Shown here: piece after piece, positions 8,843 to 18,194 of the stretch
How positions within the stretch are numbered: position 1 is the first letter of the stretch
How the letters are laid out: each line of letters opens with the position of its first letter
From: Hymenobacter busanensis
GTDB lineage: Bacteria > Bacteroidota > Bacteroidia > Cytophagales > Hymenobacteraceae
DNA: 64,000 nt
Direction of reading: 5' to 3'
NCBI RefSeq assembly: GCF_008727865.1
Contig: NZ_VTWU01000001.1
Location: 868,001 to 932,000, forward strand
The notes under the pieces: model-generated
Seen by the model: the letters and a program-made list of their open reading frames with translations, nothing else
Database searches by the model: none
Told to the model about the DNA's origin: nothing
Made by a program: the position numbers and the translations under genes

Positions 8843-9475
8843 ATGTTTTCCGCCGCACGCATTCTCGCCATTCGAAAAAGCAAAGGATATTCGCAGGAGC
8901 TGCTGGCCGAGCAGTCGGGTGTGAGCCTGCGCACCGTTCAGCGGGTTGAGCAGGGCGAAACGGTGCCGCGCGGCCACACCCTGCAAGCACTGGCCACGGC
9001 TCTAGGCGTCACCCTCGATGACTTTCGCCCGGAGCCCACTACGCCGGCTGTGCCAGCCTTGGCGCCGCTGACTGCTCCGGAGCTTCTGCCGACTTCAACT
9101 CCTGTGGGCCTGCGCGCCGATCCGCAGTTTCTGCAACTGCTCAACCTGAGTGCCCTCAGCTTTCTGGCGCTGCCCCTGCTCAATATTGTGGTGCCCCTGT
9201 TGCTGTGGCGCGCCCGGCGGCACGAGGTGGCGCACGTGGCCGACATTGGCCGCCGGGTGGTGGGGTTTCAGGTGCTGTGGCAGGTGGGGTGCTTCTTTGC
9301 CTACCTGCTCTTGGTGCTGGTTCACTGGGTGGCGGCGCGGTATTACCACCTGCGAATACCGGGCACGTTTTTGGTCTTGCTGGTGGTCAGCTACCTGCTG
9401 AATGTGCTGGTCATTGGCCGCAATGCCTTGCGGCTTCGCCGCGGAAACCTGAGTGTTTACCGGGTTTGGCTCTAA
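8843..9475 (+). CDS. XRE-type HTH protein with C-terminal membrane domain (DUF4870-like)
   Basis: The 210-residue protein has an N-terminal helix-turn-helix of the Cro/C1 type at residues about 5-60 (YSQELLAEQSGVSLRTVQRVE). A Pro/Thr-rich linker follows, then three to four hydrophobic helices (about 95-205) that resemble DUF4870. DNA binding by a membrane-embedded protein suggests a tethered regulator or a sensor of membrane state; no target site is evident. The ATG at 8843 is preferred over an upstream TTG at 8822 because the HTH starts right after it. Its divergent partner is the M23 peptidase, which could be a target, but this is only positional inference. Confidence 0.82.
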   Translation: MFSAARILAIRKSKGYSQELLAEQSGVSLRTVQRVEQGETVPRGHTLQALATALGVTLDDFRPEPTTPAVPALAPLTAPELLPTSTPVGLRADPQFLQLLNLSALSFLALPLLNIVVPLLLWRARRHEVAHVADIGRRVVGFQVLWQVGCFFAYLLLVLVHWVAARYYHLRIPGTFLVLLVVSYLLNVLVIGRNALRLRRGNLSVYRVWL

Positions 9476-9560
9476 AAGCAAGAGCCTGACAGCAAGGAGA
9501 ATACCGCAAATGGCGGCCAAATGACGGCCTAATGACGCAGGGCGCAGGTGCCGAACGGGG

Positions 9561-9568
9561 TAGGTTTG
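9561..9568 (+). promoter_or_regulatory. Putative -7 box TAGGTTTG
   Basis: Exact match to TAnnTTTG, 29 nt before the ATG at 9598. Confidence 0.5.
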
Positions 9569-9597
9569 ACGGCATAAACCAGTCGGGCTGATTCCCA

Positions 9598-10575
9598 ATG
9601 AAAACCCTGCGTACCATTTTCCTATCGGTGCTGGCCCTGCTAGTGCTCAGCAGCCTCGGCGGCTACTTGTATTTCCAGCGTACGTTTCAGCCCCCGGCCA
9701 ATCAGCTCACGGTTTCACGCCTGCCAGCCAGTTGCTCCTTCGCCTGGCAGGCCGACTCGTCGGCGCAGCCCGTGGTGCCGCATGCCCAAATGCTGGTGCC
9801 GGTGCGCGTGCCCGGCTGCGCCCGCACGTGCTACTTGCAGTTTGATACCGGCGCACCCTACACGCTGCTCTACGCGCATCCGCTGGCGGCGCTGCGGGCC
9901 CGGCACCCCGCAACCCAAGCGGCGCTGCTGCCCAGTGCCGATACGGTGCGCAACTTCCAATTCGCACTGGGCCGGTCGCCGGTGCAGGTTCGGCGGTTGC
10001 CGGTGCTGCGCTACGGTGCTCACCAATTGCCCGCCGATACCGCCCAGCCCTTCGTCATCGGCACCCTGGGCACCGACGCGCTTGACGGCCGCGTTTTGGT
10101 AATCGACTACGCGCGCCGCCGCTTCACGCTCGACCGGCGGGTATCCGACACCCTGGCTCGCCGGACCGACTTTGTGCCTCTGGCCTTCGACAGCCGCCGC
10201 GTGCTGCTCAAGCCCGCATTTCAAGGCCAGGCACAGCAGCTCATGTTCGATTCCGGCAGCAGCGCTTTTGCCTTGCTCACCAGCCAATCCCGCTGGCTGG
10301 AGCTGGCCCAGCCGACGGCAGGTGCGCGTACACGGCCCGTCAATTCCTGGGGCAAAACCCTCACGGCCCACACCGCACCCACTACCACCAGCCTGGGTTT
10401 CGGACCAAGCACGGTACCACTCGGAACGGTTACCTACATCGAGGGCACCAGCTGGTCGCAGAACATGATGATGCGCGTGAGTGGCATGGGCGGCATGTTG
10501 GGCAACGAGCCGTTTGCGGCCCGCATCGTGGTGCTCGATGTGTCGGGCGGGCGTTTCGGGGTGGTGCGGCCGTAG
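9598..10575 (+). CDS. Retropepsin-like aspartyl protease family protein, membrane-anchored
   Basis: The 325-residue protein has an N-terminal membrane anchor or uncleaved signal (residues about 7-27) and a periplasmic part with two aspartyl-protease-type motifs: LQFDTGAPYTLL (about Asp84) and LMFDSGSSAFAL (about Asp218). The two half-sites are about 134 residues apart, consistent with a single-chain pseudo-dimer of the Bacteroidota family. A linking segment IGTLGTDALDGR precedes the second half. Substrates are unknown, and some family members may be non-peptidase. It stands as a single gene with its own -7 box; the next gene begins 73 nt later with a separate -7 box. Confidence 0.82.
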   Translation: MKTLRTIFLSVLALLVLSSLGGYLYFQRTFQPPANQLTVSRLPASCSFAWQADSSAQPVVPHAQMLVPVRVPGCARTCYLQFDTGAPYTLLYAHPLAALRARHPATQAALLPSADTVRNFQFALGRSPVQVRRLPVLRYGAHQLPADTAQPFVIGTLGTDALDGRVLVIDYARRRFTLDRRVSDTLARRTDFVPLAFDSRRVLLKPAFQGQAQQLMFDSGSSAFALLTSQSRWLELAQPTAGARTRPVNSWGKTLTAHTAPTTTSLGFGPSTVPLGTVTYIEGTSWSQNMMMRVSGMGGMLGNEPFAARIVVLDVSGGRFGVVRP

Positions 10576-10608
10576 GCTCGGGCAATGGGCGGTTGTCGGG
10601 AGGGCGGT

Positions 10609-10616
10609 TACCTTTG
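10609..10616 (+). promoter_or_regulatory. Putative -7 box TACCTTTG
   Basis: Exact match to TAnnTTTG, 32 nt before the HMG-CoA lyase-like ATG. Confidence 0.55.
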
Positions 10617-10648
10617 CGCACCGTGCTTCATTTCCCCGAAAGCTGCCC

Positions 10649-11500
10649 ATGAAACTCATCGAATGTCCCCGCGACGCTATGCAAGGCTGGGCCGATTTCA
10701 TTCCCACCGAAACCAAAACCGCCTACCTCAACCAGCTCCTGCGCGTGGGCTTCGACACGCTCGACTTCGGGTCGTTCGTCTCGCCGAAAGCCATTCCGCA
10801 GCTGCGCGACACGGCCGAAGTGCTGGCTGGGCTCGATTTGAGCCAATCGGCAACCAAGCTGCTGGCCATTGTGGCCAACTTGCGCGGGGCCGAAACCGCC
10901 GTTGGCTACCCCGAAATTCAGTACCTGGGCTTTCCGCTGTCGGTTTCCGAAACGTTTCAGCAACGCAACACCAACAAAAGCATTGCCGAAGCACTGACCG
11001 AAGTGGCCCAGATGCAGAATCTGTGCGCGCAGCGCGGCAAAGAGCTGGTGGTATACCTCTCGATGGGCTTCGGCAATCCCTACGGCGACCCGTGGAATCC
11101 GGCGGTGCTCGGCGAGTTCACCCAGAAGCTCGACGCACTGGGCGTGCGCATCGTGGCCCTGTCCGATACCATCGGGGCCTCCACGCCGGAAACCATCATC
11201 CCACCCTTCCGGGAGCTGACGGCCGCTTTCCCCCACATCGAGTTCGGCGCCCACTTGCACACCACGCCGCAGAGCTGGCGCGAGAAAGTAGAAGCCGCCT
11301 ACAGCGCCGGCTGCCGCCGCTTCGACGGTGCTCTGGGCGGCATCGGTGGCTGCCCGATGGCGGCCGATGAGCTGACCGGCAACATGGCTACGGAGAACCT
11401 GGTGCAGTACTTTTCCGAGCAAGGCGTACCGACGGGGCTGAACATGGCGGCGCTGCGTGCGGCTCAGATGCTGAGCCAGCAGGTGTTTGTTGGGCATTAG
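10649..11500 (+). CDS. Hydroxymethylglutaryl-CoA lyase-like enzyme
   Basis: The 283-residue TIM-barrel protein belongs to the HMG-CoA lyase branch of the HMGL-like family, which splits 3-hydroxy-3-methylglutaryl-CoA into acetoacetate and acetyl-CoA in leucine breakdown. Visible features are the N-terminal RD pair (ECPRDAMQGW, Arg8/Asp9), the divalent-metal His pair (FGAHLHTT, His202/His204) and the C-terminal signature with the catalytic Cys235 and Asn245 (GGIGGCPMAADELTGN). The usual GCPYEG loop reads FGNPYGDP here, so substrate range could differ. The ATG at 10649 is chosen because the frame upstream is the shadow of the protease gene. With IcmF at 41353 it fits branched-chain acyl-CoA catabolism. 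Confidence 0.87.
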   Translation: MKLIECPRDAMQGWADFIPTETKTAYLNQLLRVGFDTLDFGSFVSPKAIPQLRDTAEVLAGLDLSQSATKLLAIVANLRGAETAVGYPEIQYLGFPLSVSETFQQRNTNKSIAEALTEVAQMQNLCAQRGKELVVYLSMGFGNPYGDPWNPAVLGEFTQKLDALGVRIVALSDTIGASTPETIIPPFRELTAAFPHIEFGAHLHTTPQSWREKVEAAYSAGCRRFDGALGGIGGCPMAADELTGNMATENLVQYFSEQGVPTGLNMAALRAAQMLSQQVFVGH

Positions 11501-11509
11501 GACTGATAA

Positions 11510-12046
11510 ATGCTAAGCAACCTTCCCATGTGGCGGAAGAATATTACACTGATTGATATTGGGCTTGGTTTGTTGCCGTTGCTAGCCATCGTTGCGTTTA
11601 GCTTGGTGTTTTATTACAGAGCTAATCGGCAGCTTGCGGATCTTGATCAACTTAACGGAGTGGTTAAGTCAGCGCAAGTGATACAAGGTGGTGGCAAAAC
11701 AGAGCCCTATTATGCAGTGCTAACTACTGTTGAGCAGCCGCAGATTCCAGTAGGTATTTATATGGGGCAGGATGATGTTGCGGCCAACAATCTTGTAGCG
11801 CGCATTCATCCTGGCGACCAAGCTTTAGTATATTATGATGCTAGCGGGGCAATTGCCGAACAAGGCATCAACCTCCATGTCTACCAATTGGAAGTGAACG
11901 GCGCTGTGCTATATGGAATAGACTCGGAGAAGGATGGCAACCTGCGAATGGCTAGCGCTTTTGCTTTCATCGGGGCTCTGTGCTTTATGTTTTTACTTTT
12001 AGCAAACGCCCGGCGCCGCAAACAACTTGTGACTTCGGCCCGATAA
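11510..12046 (+). CDS. Hypothetical protein with two membrane helices (DUF3592-like layout)
   Basis: The 178-residue protein has a hydrophobic helix at about residues 14-35, an external domain of about 110 residues and a second helix near 150-170 followed by ARRRK. This two-helix layout resembles DUF3592 proteins, but I cannot confirm membership. Base composition is clearly lower in G+C than the genes on either side, with many A/T third positions, which suggests recent acquisition. It begins 9 nt after the HMG-CoA lyase stop and ends 19 nt before the LutA-like gene, so it is probably co-transcribed. Starts at 11510 or 11528 are both possible. Confidence 0.65.
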   Translation: MLSNLPMWRKNITLIDIGLGLLPLLAIVAFSLVFYYRANRQLADLDQLNGVVKSAQVIQGGGKTEPYYAVLTTVEQPQIPVGIYMGQDDVAANNLVARIHPGDQALVYYDASGAIAEQGINLHVYQLEVNGAVLYGIDSEKDGNLRMASAFAFIGALCFMFLLLANARRRKQLVTSAR

Positions 12047-12065
12047 CCTTGCCAACCTTCTCTTC

Positions 12066-12803
12066 ATGCCCGCCGCCCTCGTCAACCTCTTCATACCCTG
12101 CTTCGTTGACCAACTCTTTCCCGATACCGCCATGAACATGGTGAAGGTGCTCGAAGCCGTTGGCTGCCAGGTGAACTACAACCCTAACCAAACCTGCTGC
12201 GGGCAGCCCGCCTACAATGCCGGCTACCGGCAAGAAAGCCAGCAGGTGGCCGAGAAATTCGTGGCCGACTTTGCCGGTCCGGCCGAGCGGTACGTCGTGT
12301 CGCCCTCGGCCTCGTGCGTGGGCATGGTGCGCAACCACTACGGCGAACTGCTGAGCGACTCCAGCTGCCAAAGCCAGTTTCCGGCCCTGCAGCGCCGCGT
12401 GTTCGAGTTTACCGAGTTTCTGGTGGATGTACTGGGCGTGGAGCAGATTCCCGGCGCCGCACTGCCCGGCAAGTATACCTTCCACGACTCCTGCTCGGCC
12501 CTGCGCGAGTGCCACATCCGCGAAGAGCCGCGCCGCCTGCTCGATGCCGTGGCCGGGCTGGAGCGCCTCGAAATGGCCGAAACCGAAACCTGCTGCGGCT
12601 TCGGCGGCACCTTCGCCGTGAAGTTCGAGCCGATTTCGGTTGCCATGGCCCAGCAGAAGGTAGAGCACGCGCTGGCCACCGGCGCGCAGTACATCGTGAG
12701 CACCGACACCAGCTGCCTGATGCACCTCGATGCCTACATCCGCCGCGAAAAAAAGCCGCTGAAAACCCTGCACGTGGCCGATGTGCTGGCCAGCGGCTGG
12801 TAG
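12066..12803 (+). CDS. lutA: (Fe-S)-binding CCG-domain protein, LutA/YkgE family
   Basis: The 245-residue protein carries two CCG domains: TCCGQPAYNAGY near residues 39-50 and ETCCGFGGTFAVKF near 175-188, each with an extra Cys (SASC, DSCSA) as in LutA. In lactate utilisation LutA works with LutB and LutC to oxidise L-lactate to pyruvate. The protein resembles LutA in length and motif order, but neither lutB nor lutC lies in the window, so it may act with partners encoded elsewhere or in another redox role. It starts 19 nt after the small membrane protein gene. A long palindrome follows and probably ends transcription. Confidence 0.83.
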   Translation: MPAALVNLFIPCFVDQLFPDTAMNMVKVLEAVGCQVNYNPNQTCCGQPAYNAGYRQESQQVAEKFVADFAGPAERYVVSPSASCVGMVRNHYGELLSDSSCQSQFPALQRRVFEFTEFLVDVLGVEQIPGAALPGKYTFHDSCSALRECHIREEPRRLLDAVAGLERLEMAETETCCGFGGTFAVKFEPISVAMAQQKVEHALATGAQYIVSTDTSCLMHLDAYIRREKKPLKTLHVADVLASGW

Positions 12804-12828
12804 ACTTGTTTGTTGCCTGTTATCGTCT

Positions 12829-12928
12829 GTCATCCCGAGCAACGCGAAGGACCTTCTCCCGCCAGAACGACCATCGTACCAACGACTCGTTCAGCGGTGA
12901 GAAGGTCCTTCGCGTTGCTCAGGATGAC
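12829..12928. repeat. Long palindromic intergenic repeat, 30-bp arms
   Basis: Arms 12829-12858 and 12899-12928 are inverted copies with one mismatch (GTCATCCCGAGCAACGCG against GTCATCCTGAGCAACGCG on the other strand), around a 40-nt spacer. It lies between convergent genes. The wording of the arms matches, from memory, a dispersed palindrome common in Hymenobacter genomes. It could form a large hairpin and act as a terminator for both genes. Confidence 0.8.
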
Positions 12929-12939
12929 GGAAAGCAAGA

Positions 12940-13851
12940 TTACATCAGCTTGCGGATGCGCTGCTGCAGGCTTTCGGAGGCTTCGACCAGCGGCAGGCGT
13001 ACGGCACCCGAGCAGATGCCCTGCACTTCCAGCGCGGCTTTCACGCCCACGGGGTTGCTTTCCTCATACATGAGCGGGTTGAGCGGCAGCAGGTCGAACA
13101 GCTTTTCGGTGGCCGCCTGGTAGTCGCCGGCCAGCGCGAAGCGCGTCATGTCGGAGAAGGGGCGCGGGAAAGCGTTGGCCAGCACCGAGATAATGCCCAC
13201 CCCGCCGAAGGAAATCATCGGCGTGGTGAGCATGTCGTCGCCCGAAATCAGCAGGAAATCGGCCGGTTTCAGCGCGGCAATCTGCATGCACTGCTCCAGG
13301 TTGCCGCTGGCTTCCTTGATGCCGATGATGTTGGGGTGTTCGGCCAGGCGCAGCGTGGTATCGGCGGTGAGGTTGGAGGCCGTGCGACCGGGCACGTTGT
13401 AGAGAATGACCGGCACCGGCGCGGCATCGGCCAAACGCTGGTAGTGGGCAATGATGCCGCGCTGCGAGGGTTTGTTGTAGTAGGGCGAGGCCGACAGGAT
13501 GGCGGCTACGCCGGTCAGGTCGGTGCTGCGGATGGTGCGCTCCACGGCCGCCGTGTCGTTGCCGCCGATGCCGAACACGAGCGGCACACGACCGGCCACG
13601 TGCTCTTTGGCTGCGCGCAGGATTTCAGTTTTCTCCTCCGCCGAAGTCGTCGGCGACTCGGCAGTGGTGCCGTTTACCACGATATATTCGACGCCGCCCT
13701 CGATGACGAAATCGAGCAGCCGGCGCAGCGCGTCGTAATCGACGGCGTGGTCATTGGCGGTGAAGGGCGTAACCAGCGCGACGCCGGTGCCGTGAAACAG
13801 GGGAAGGGGAGAATCGGCCACTGAGAAGTTGCGGGAAGGGGAAACGAACAT
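12940..13851 (-). CDS. dapA: 4-hydroxy-tetrahydrodipicolinate synthase
   Basis: DapA condenses pyruvate with aspartate semialdehyde, the first committed step towards diaminopimelate and lysine. The 303-residue protein shows the Schiff-base lysine in IIGIKEASG (Lys179), the catalytic Tyr in ILYNVPGR (Tyr151) and the pyruvate-binding Thr pair in NGTTAES (62-63). The usual GTTGE reads GTTAE here (Gly to Ala at 64). The start at 13851 gives about 20 residues before the conserved GTGVALVTPF; a longer open frame upstream is not coding. It is divergent from the polysaccharide deacetylase gene and convergent with lutA. The product feeds both lysine and peptidoglycan synthesis. Confidence 0.93.
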   Translation of the reverse strand: MFVSPSRNFSVADSPLPLFHGTGVALVTPFTANDHAVDYDALRRLLDFVIEGGVEYIVVNGTTAESPTTSAEEKTEILRAAKEHVAGRVPLVFGIGGNDTAAVERTIRSTDLTGVAAILSASPYYNKPSQRGIIAHYQRLADAAPVPVILYNVPGRTASNLTADTTLRLAEHPNIIGIKEASGNLEQCMQIAALKPADFLLISGDDMLTTPMISFGGVGIISVLANAFPRPFSDMTRFALAGDYQAATEKLFDLLPLNPLMYEESNPVGVKAALEVQGICSGAVRLPLVEASESLQQRIRKLM

Positions 13852-13900
13852 TTGGGCAACCGGCGCAGAAAGCGTTGCTTTGTAGGTAGAACCGGCCGCG

Positions 13901-13908
13901 CGAAGGTA
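13901..13908 (-). promoter_or_regulatory. Putative -7 box TACCTTCG
   Basis: On the minus strand, 49 nt before the dapA start. One mismatch to TAnnTTTG, but the same TAnCTTnG form recurs through the window. Confidence 0.4.
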
Positions 13909-13984
13909 ACACCGCGCCCGGCTTCGGTTGGTTTTTGGGTCTGATTTCTCGTTTCCGCTGCCCGTGGCGGCGTTTTTCCACCTC

Positions 13985-14929
13985 ATGTCGCATCGTTTCT
14001 CCGCTTTTCTGCTAGGCACTGCTGCCGTGGCTGCCAGCCTCGCTTTGCCCGGCTGCAATTCCGAAAAAGCTTCGGCCACCGAAAAATCTACGCCGACCGC
14101 CGAAGCCATGTCGGGCACGGCAGCCACCGCCGCCGATGAGCAGGCCGCTGCCGGCACCGCCGCCTCGGCCGCTACCACCGCCGCACCCGACCCCAGCACG
14201 ATTCCGGCCAGCAAAGCCAACGATGCCGCCGCCATTCTGGCCCGTCCGCAGGTGCCCATTCTGTGCTACCACCAGATTCGCGACTGGCGCGCCAAGGACT
14301 CGAAAAACGCCAAGGACTACATCGTGCCGGTCGATGCGTTCAAGAAGCACATCCAGATGCTGGCCGACTCGGGCTACCACACGGTACTGCCCGACCAGCT
14401 CTACGCCTACCTGACCACCGGCGCGCCGCTGCCCAGCAAGCCCGTCATGCTCACCTTCGACGACACCGACCTCGACCAGTTCACCATTGCGAAGCCCGAA
14501 ATGGACAAGCACGGCTTCAAGGGCGTGTTTTTTGTGATGACCGTGAGCCTGGGCCGCCCCAACTACATGAGCAAGGCGCAGGTGAAGCAACTCTCCGACG
14601 AAGGCCACGTCATCGGCTCGCACACCTGGGACCATCACAACGTGAAGAAATACCAGGGCAAGGACTGGGAAACCCAGATCGAGAAACCCACCAAAACCCT
14701 GGAGGAAATCACCGGCAAAGACATCAAGTACTTCGCCTACCCCTTCGGCCTGTGGAACCCCGAGGCCATTCCGCAGCTCAAGCAGCGCGGCATGGTGGCT
14801 GCCTTCGTGCTGGCCGAAAAGCGCGACCAGCAGGACCCGCTCTTCACCATCCGCCGCATTATCGCGTCGGGCTATTGGAGCGCCAAAACGCTGCACAACA
14901 GCATCGTCAACAGCTTCGACGGCAAGTAA
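13985..14929 (+). CDS. Polysaccharide deacetylase (NodB/CE4) lipoprotein
   Basis: The 314-residue protein has a lipobox LPGC (Cys24) and a low-complexity Ala/Thr/Ser linker to about residue 85. The CE4 domain then shows motif 1 in VMLTFDDTDLD (the catalytic and metal Asp pair), motif 2 in GSHTWDHHN (HxxxH-type metal ligands) and the YFAYPFGLWN segment typical of the family. CE4 enzymes remove acetyl groups from N-acetylglucosamine in peptidoglycan or exopolysaccharide; which one is used here is unknown. The lipid anchor places it on a membrane facing the wall. The ATG at 13985 opens the signal peptide. A fully palindromic terminator follows. Confidence 0.9.
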   Translation: MSHRFSAFLLGTAAVAASLALPGCNSEKASATEKSTPTAEAMSGTAATAADEQAAAGTAASAATTAAPDPSTIPASKANDAAAILARPQVPILCYHQIRDWRAKDSKNAKDYIVPVDAFKKHIQMLADSGYHTVLPDQLYAYLTTGAPLPSKPVMLTFDDTDLDQFTIAKPEMDKHGFKGVFFVMTVSLGRPNYMSKAQVKQLSDEGHVIGSHTWDHHNVKKYQGKDWETQIEKPTKTLEEITGKDIKYFAYPFGLWNPEAIPQLKQRGMVAAFVLAEKRDQQDPLFTIRRIIASGYWSAKTLHNSIVNSFDGK

Positions 14930-14945
14930 GCTGCCGATACGAAAA

Positions 14946-14987
14946 GCAAAAAGCCCCGACTGCGGTACCGCAGTCGGGGCTTTTTGC
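14946..14987. terminator. Perfect 42-bp palindromic terminator
   Basis: The sequence reads GCAAAAAGCCCCGACTGCGG then its exact reverse complement, with GGTACC at the centre, A5 on the left and T5 on the right. It serves the convergent deacetylase and rhodanese genes. Confidence 0.9.
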
Positions 14988-15018
14988 GTTGCAGGTATGC
15001 GTTGGCCTTATGCTGGTT

Positions 15019-15399
15019 TTACTCAGCCGGCATACCCGCTTCTTTCAGCGAGGCATAGCCGCCGGCGTTTACCACGTGCTTGAATCCATTCTGCTGCATT
15101 AGGGCCAGGGCCTTGCCGGAGCGGTTGCCGGAAGCGCAGTAGAGCACGTACGTGGCGTTCGGGTCGAGCTTGGCTACCTGGTCGGGGAAGTCGGTAGAGA
15201 GGAAATTGACGTTTCGGGCGCCGCGTAAATGACCCTTCGAGAATTCGTCGGGCGTGCGCACGTCGAGCAGTACTGTGTTGGGCTTGGCCAGCATTTCCTG
15301 CGCCTGCTTGGCGTCCACGGTCTGGGCGCGGGCAGGGCTGAAATCGGCGGCGGCAACCACCAACAGCACCGGGAGCAAATAGGGTAGCAGCTTTTTCAT
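15019..15399 (-). CDS. Exported rhodanese-like sulfurtransferase
   Basis: The 126-residue single rhodanese domain follows a signal peptide cut near ARAQ-TV (residue 26). The active-site loop is YCASGNRSGK with the persulfide-forming Cys88, and LLDVRTPDEF near residue 46 is the family's first motif. Periplasmic single-domain rhodaneses carry sulfane sulfur or serve in redox roles; the acceptor is unknown. The start at 15399 (MKKLL) is preferred over the longer open frame because it opens the signal. The gene has its own -7 box 22 nt upstream and ends at a bidirectional terminator. Confidence 0.9.
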   Translation of the reverse strand: MKKLLPYLLPVLLVVAAADFSPARAQTVDAKQAQEMLAKPNTVLLDVRTPDEFSKGHLRGARNVNFLSTDFPDQVAKLDPNATYVLYCASGNRSGKALALMQQNGFKHVVNAGGYASLKEAGMPAE

Positions 15400-15420
15400 G
15401 GAAGTGGGGGTGAGGCTTCG

Positions 15421-15428
15421 CCAAGGTA
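15421..15428 (-). promoter_or_regulatory. Putative -7 box TACCTTGG
   Basis: Minus strand, 22 nt before the rhodanese start; one mismatch to TAnnTTTG. Confidence 0.4.
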
Positions 15429-15473
15429 ACAATGCAAGCGCCCGAATATGTGCCGCCCGGCATTATTATTTTG

Positions 15474-17588
<2,115 letters not shown>

Positions 17589-17641
17589 TCAATCGGCTAC
17601 AAGATCGGCGGAATCCGAAAAAAACGCCGGAGTTCGTGGTC

Positions 17642-18148
17642 TTAGTTCTTAATCAGCACGCCGTTGGCTTCGAAGTTGACTTGCTGCTCGGGCTTGGTAA
17701 TGGCCGCAATTTCCTTGTCCGACTTGCCGGCGTCGGTGGCGTAGTGCTGCAGATCTTCCACGGGCACTTCCTCGCGGTGCACCCAGCCGTCAATCACAGC
17801 CGTTTTGCCTTTGATGTCCTTGGGCACGAAGAAGGCGTAGTCCTTGAAGCGCACGCGCATTTCCTTGCCGTCGGCGGTTTGCATCTTCATCCAGCAGCCG
17901 CGGGCCTGGCACACATCGGTAATTGTGCCCACCAGCTTCACCTGAGCCGAGTCTTTGTCGCCGAGTACCGTAGGCAAGGCCGAGAGAGGCTGCGCATCGG
18001 CTTCGGTAATGGCTTCACCGTAGGATTTTGCCTCCCCCGCAGCCTTGCTGTCGGGCGCGGCGGCCGCAGCGGTTTCGGGGGAAGATTGCTGCTGGCAGCC
18101 GGCCAGCGACGCCAGCGCGAGGGCCAGCACAAAGAAAGAGCGTTTCAT
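17642..18148 (-). CDS. DUF4920 domain lipoprotein
   Basis: The 168-residue lipoprotein starts MKRSFFVLALALASLAGC (Cys18 in a lipobox). After a short low-complexity linker, the DUF4920 domain shows the conserved two-Cys segment VCQARGCWMKM near residue 87 and the FKDYAFFVPKD strand. The Cys pair could bind a metal or form a disulfide; function of the family is not established. The start at 18148 is fixed by the signal peptide. It is preceded by a -7 box at 18176-18183 that lies just beyond the stop of the next gene upstream, so it is probably transcribed on its own. Confidence 0.85.
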   Translation of the reverse strand: MKRSFFVLALALASLAGCQQQSSPETAAAAAPDSKAAGEAKSYGEAITEADAQPLSALPTVLGDKDSAQVKLVGTITDVCQARGCWMKMQTADGKEMRVRFKDYAFFVPKDIKGKTAVIDGWVHREEVPVEDLQHYATDAGKSDKEIAAITKPEQQVNFEANGVLIKN

Positions 18149-18175
18149 GGGGTCAGTTAAGGCAAAAGACTGACC

Positions 18176-18183
18176 CGAAGGTA
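18176..18183 (-). promoter_or_regulatory. Putative -7 box TACCTTCG
   Basis: Minus strand, 27 nt before the DUF4920 start; one mismatch to TAnnTTTG. Confidence 0.4.
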
Positions 18184-18194
18184 GAAAAAGGTGC

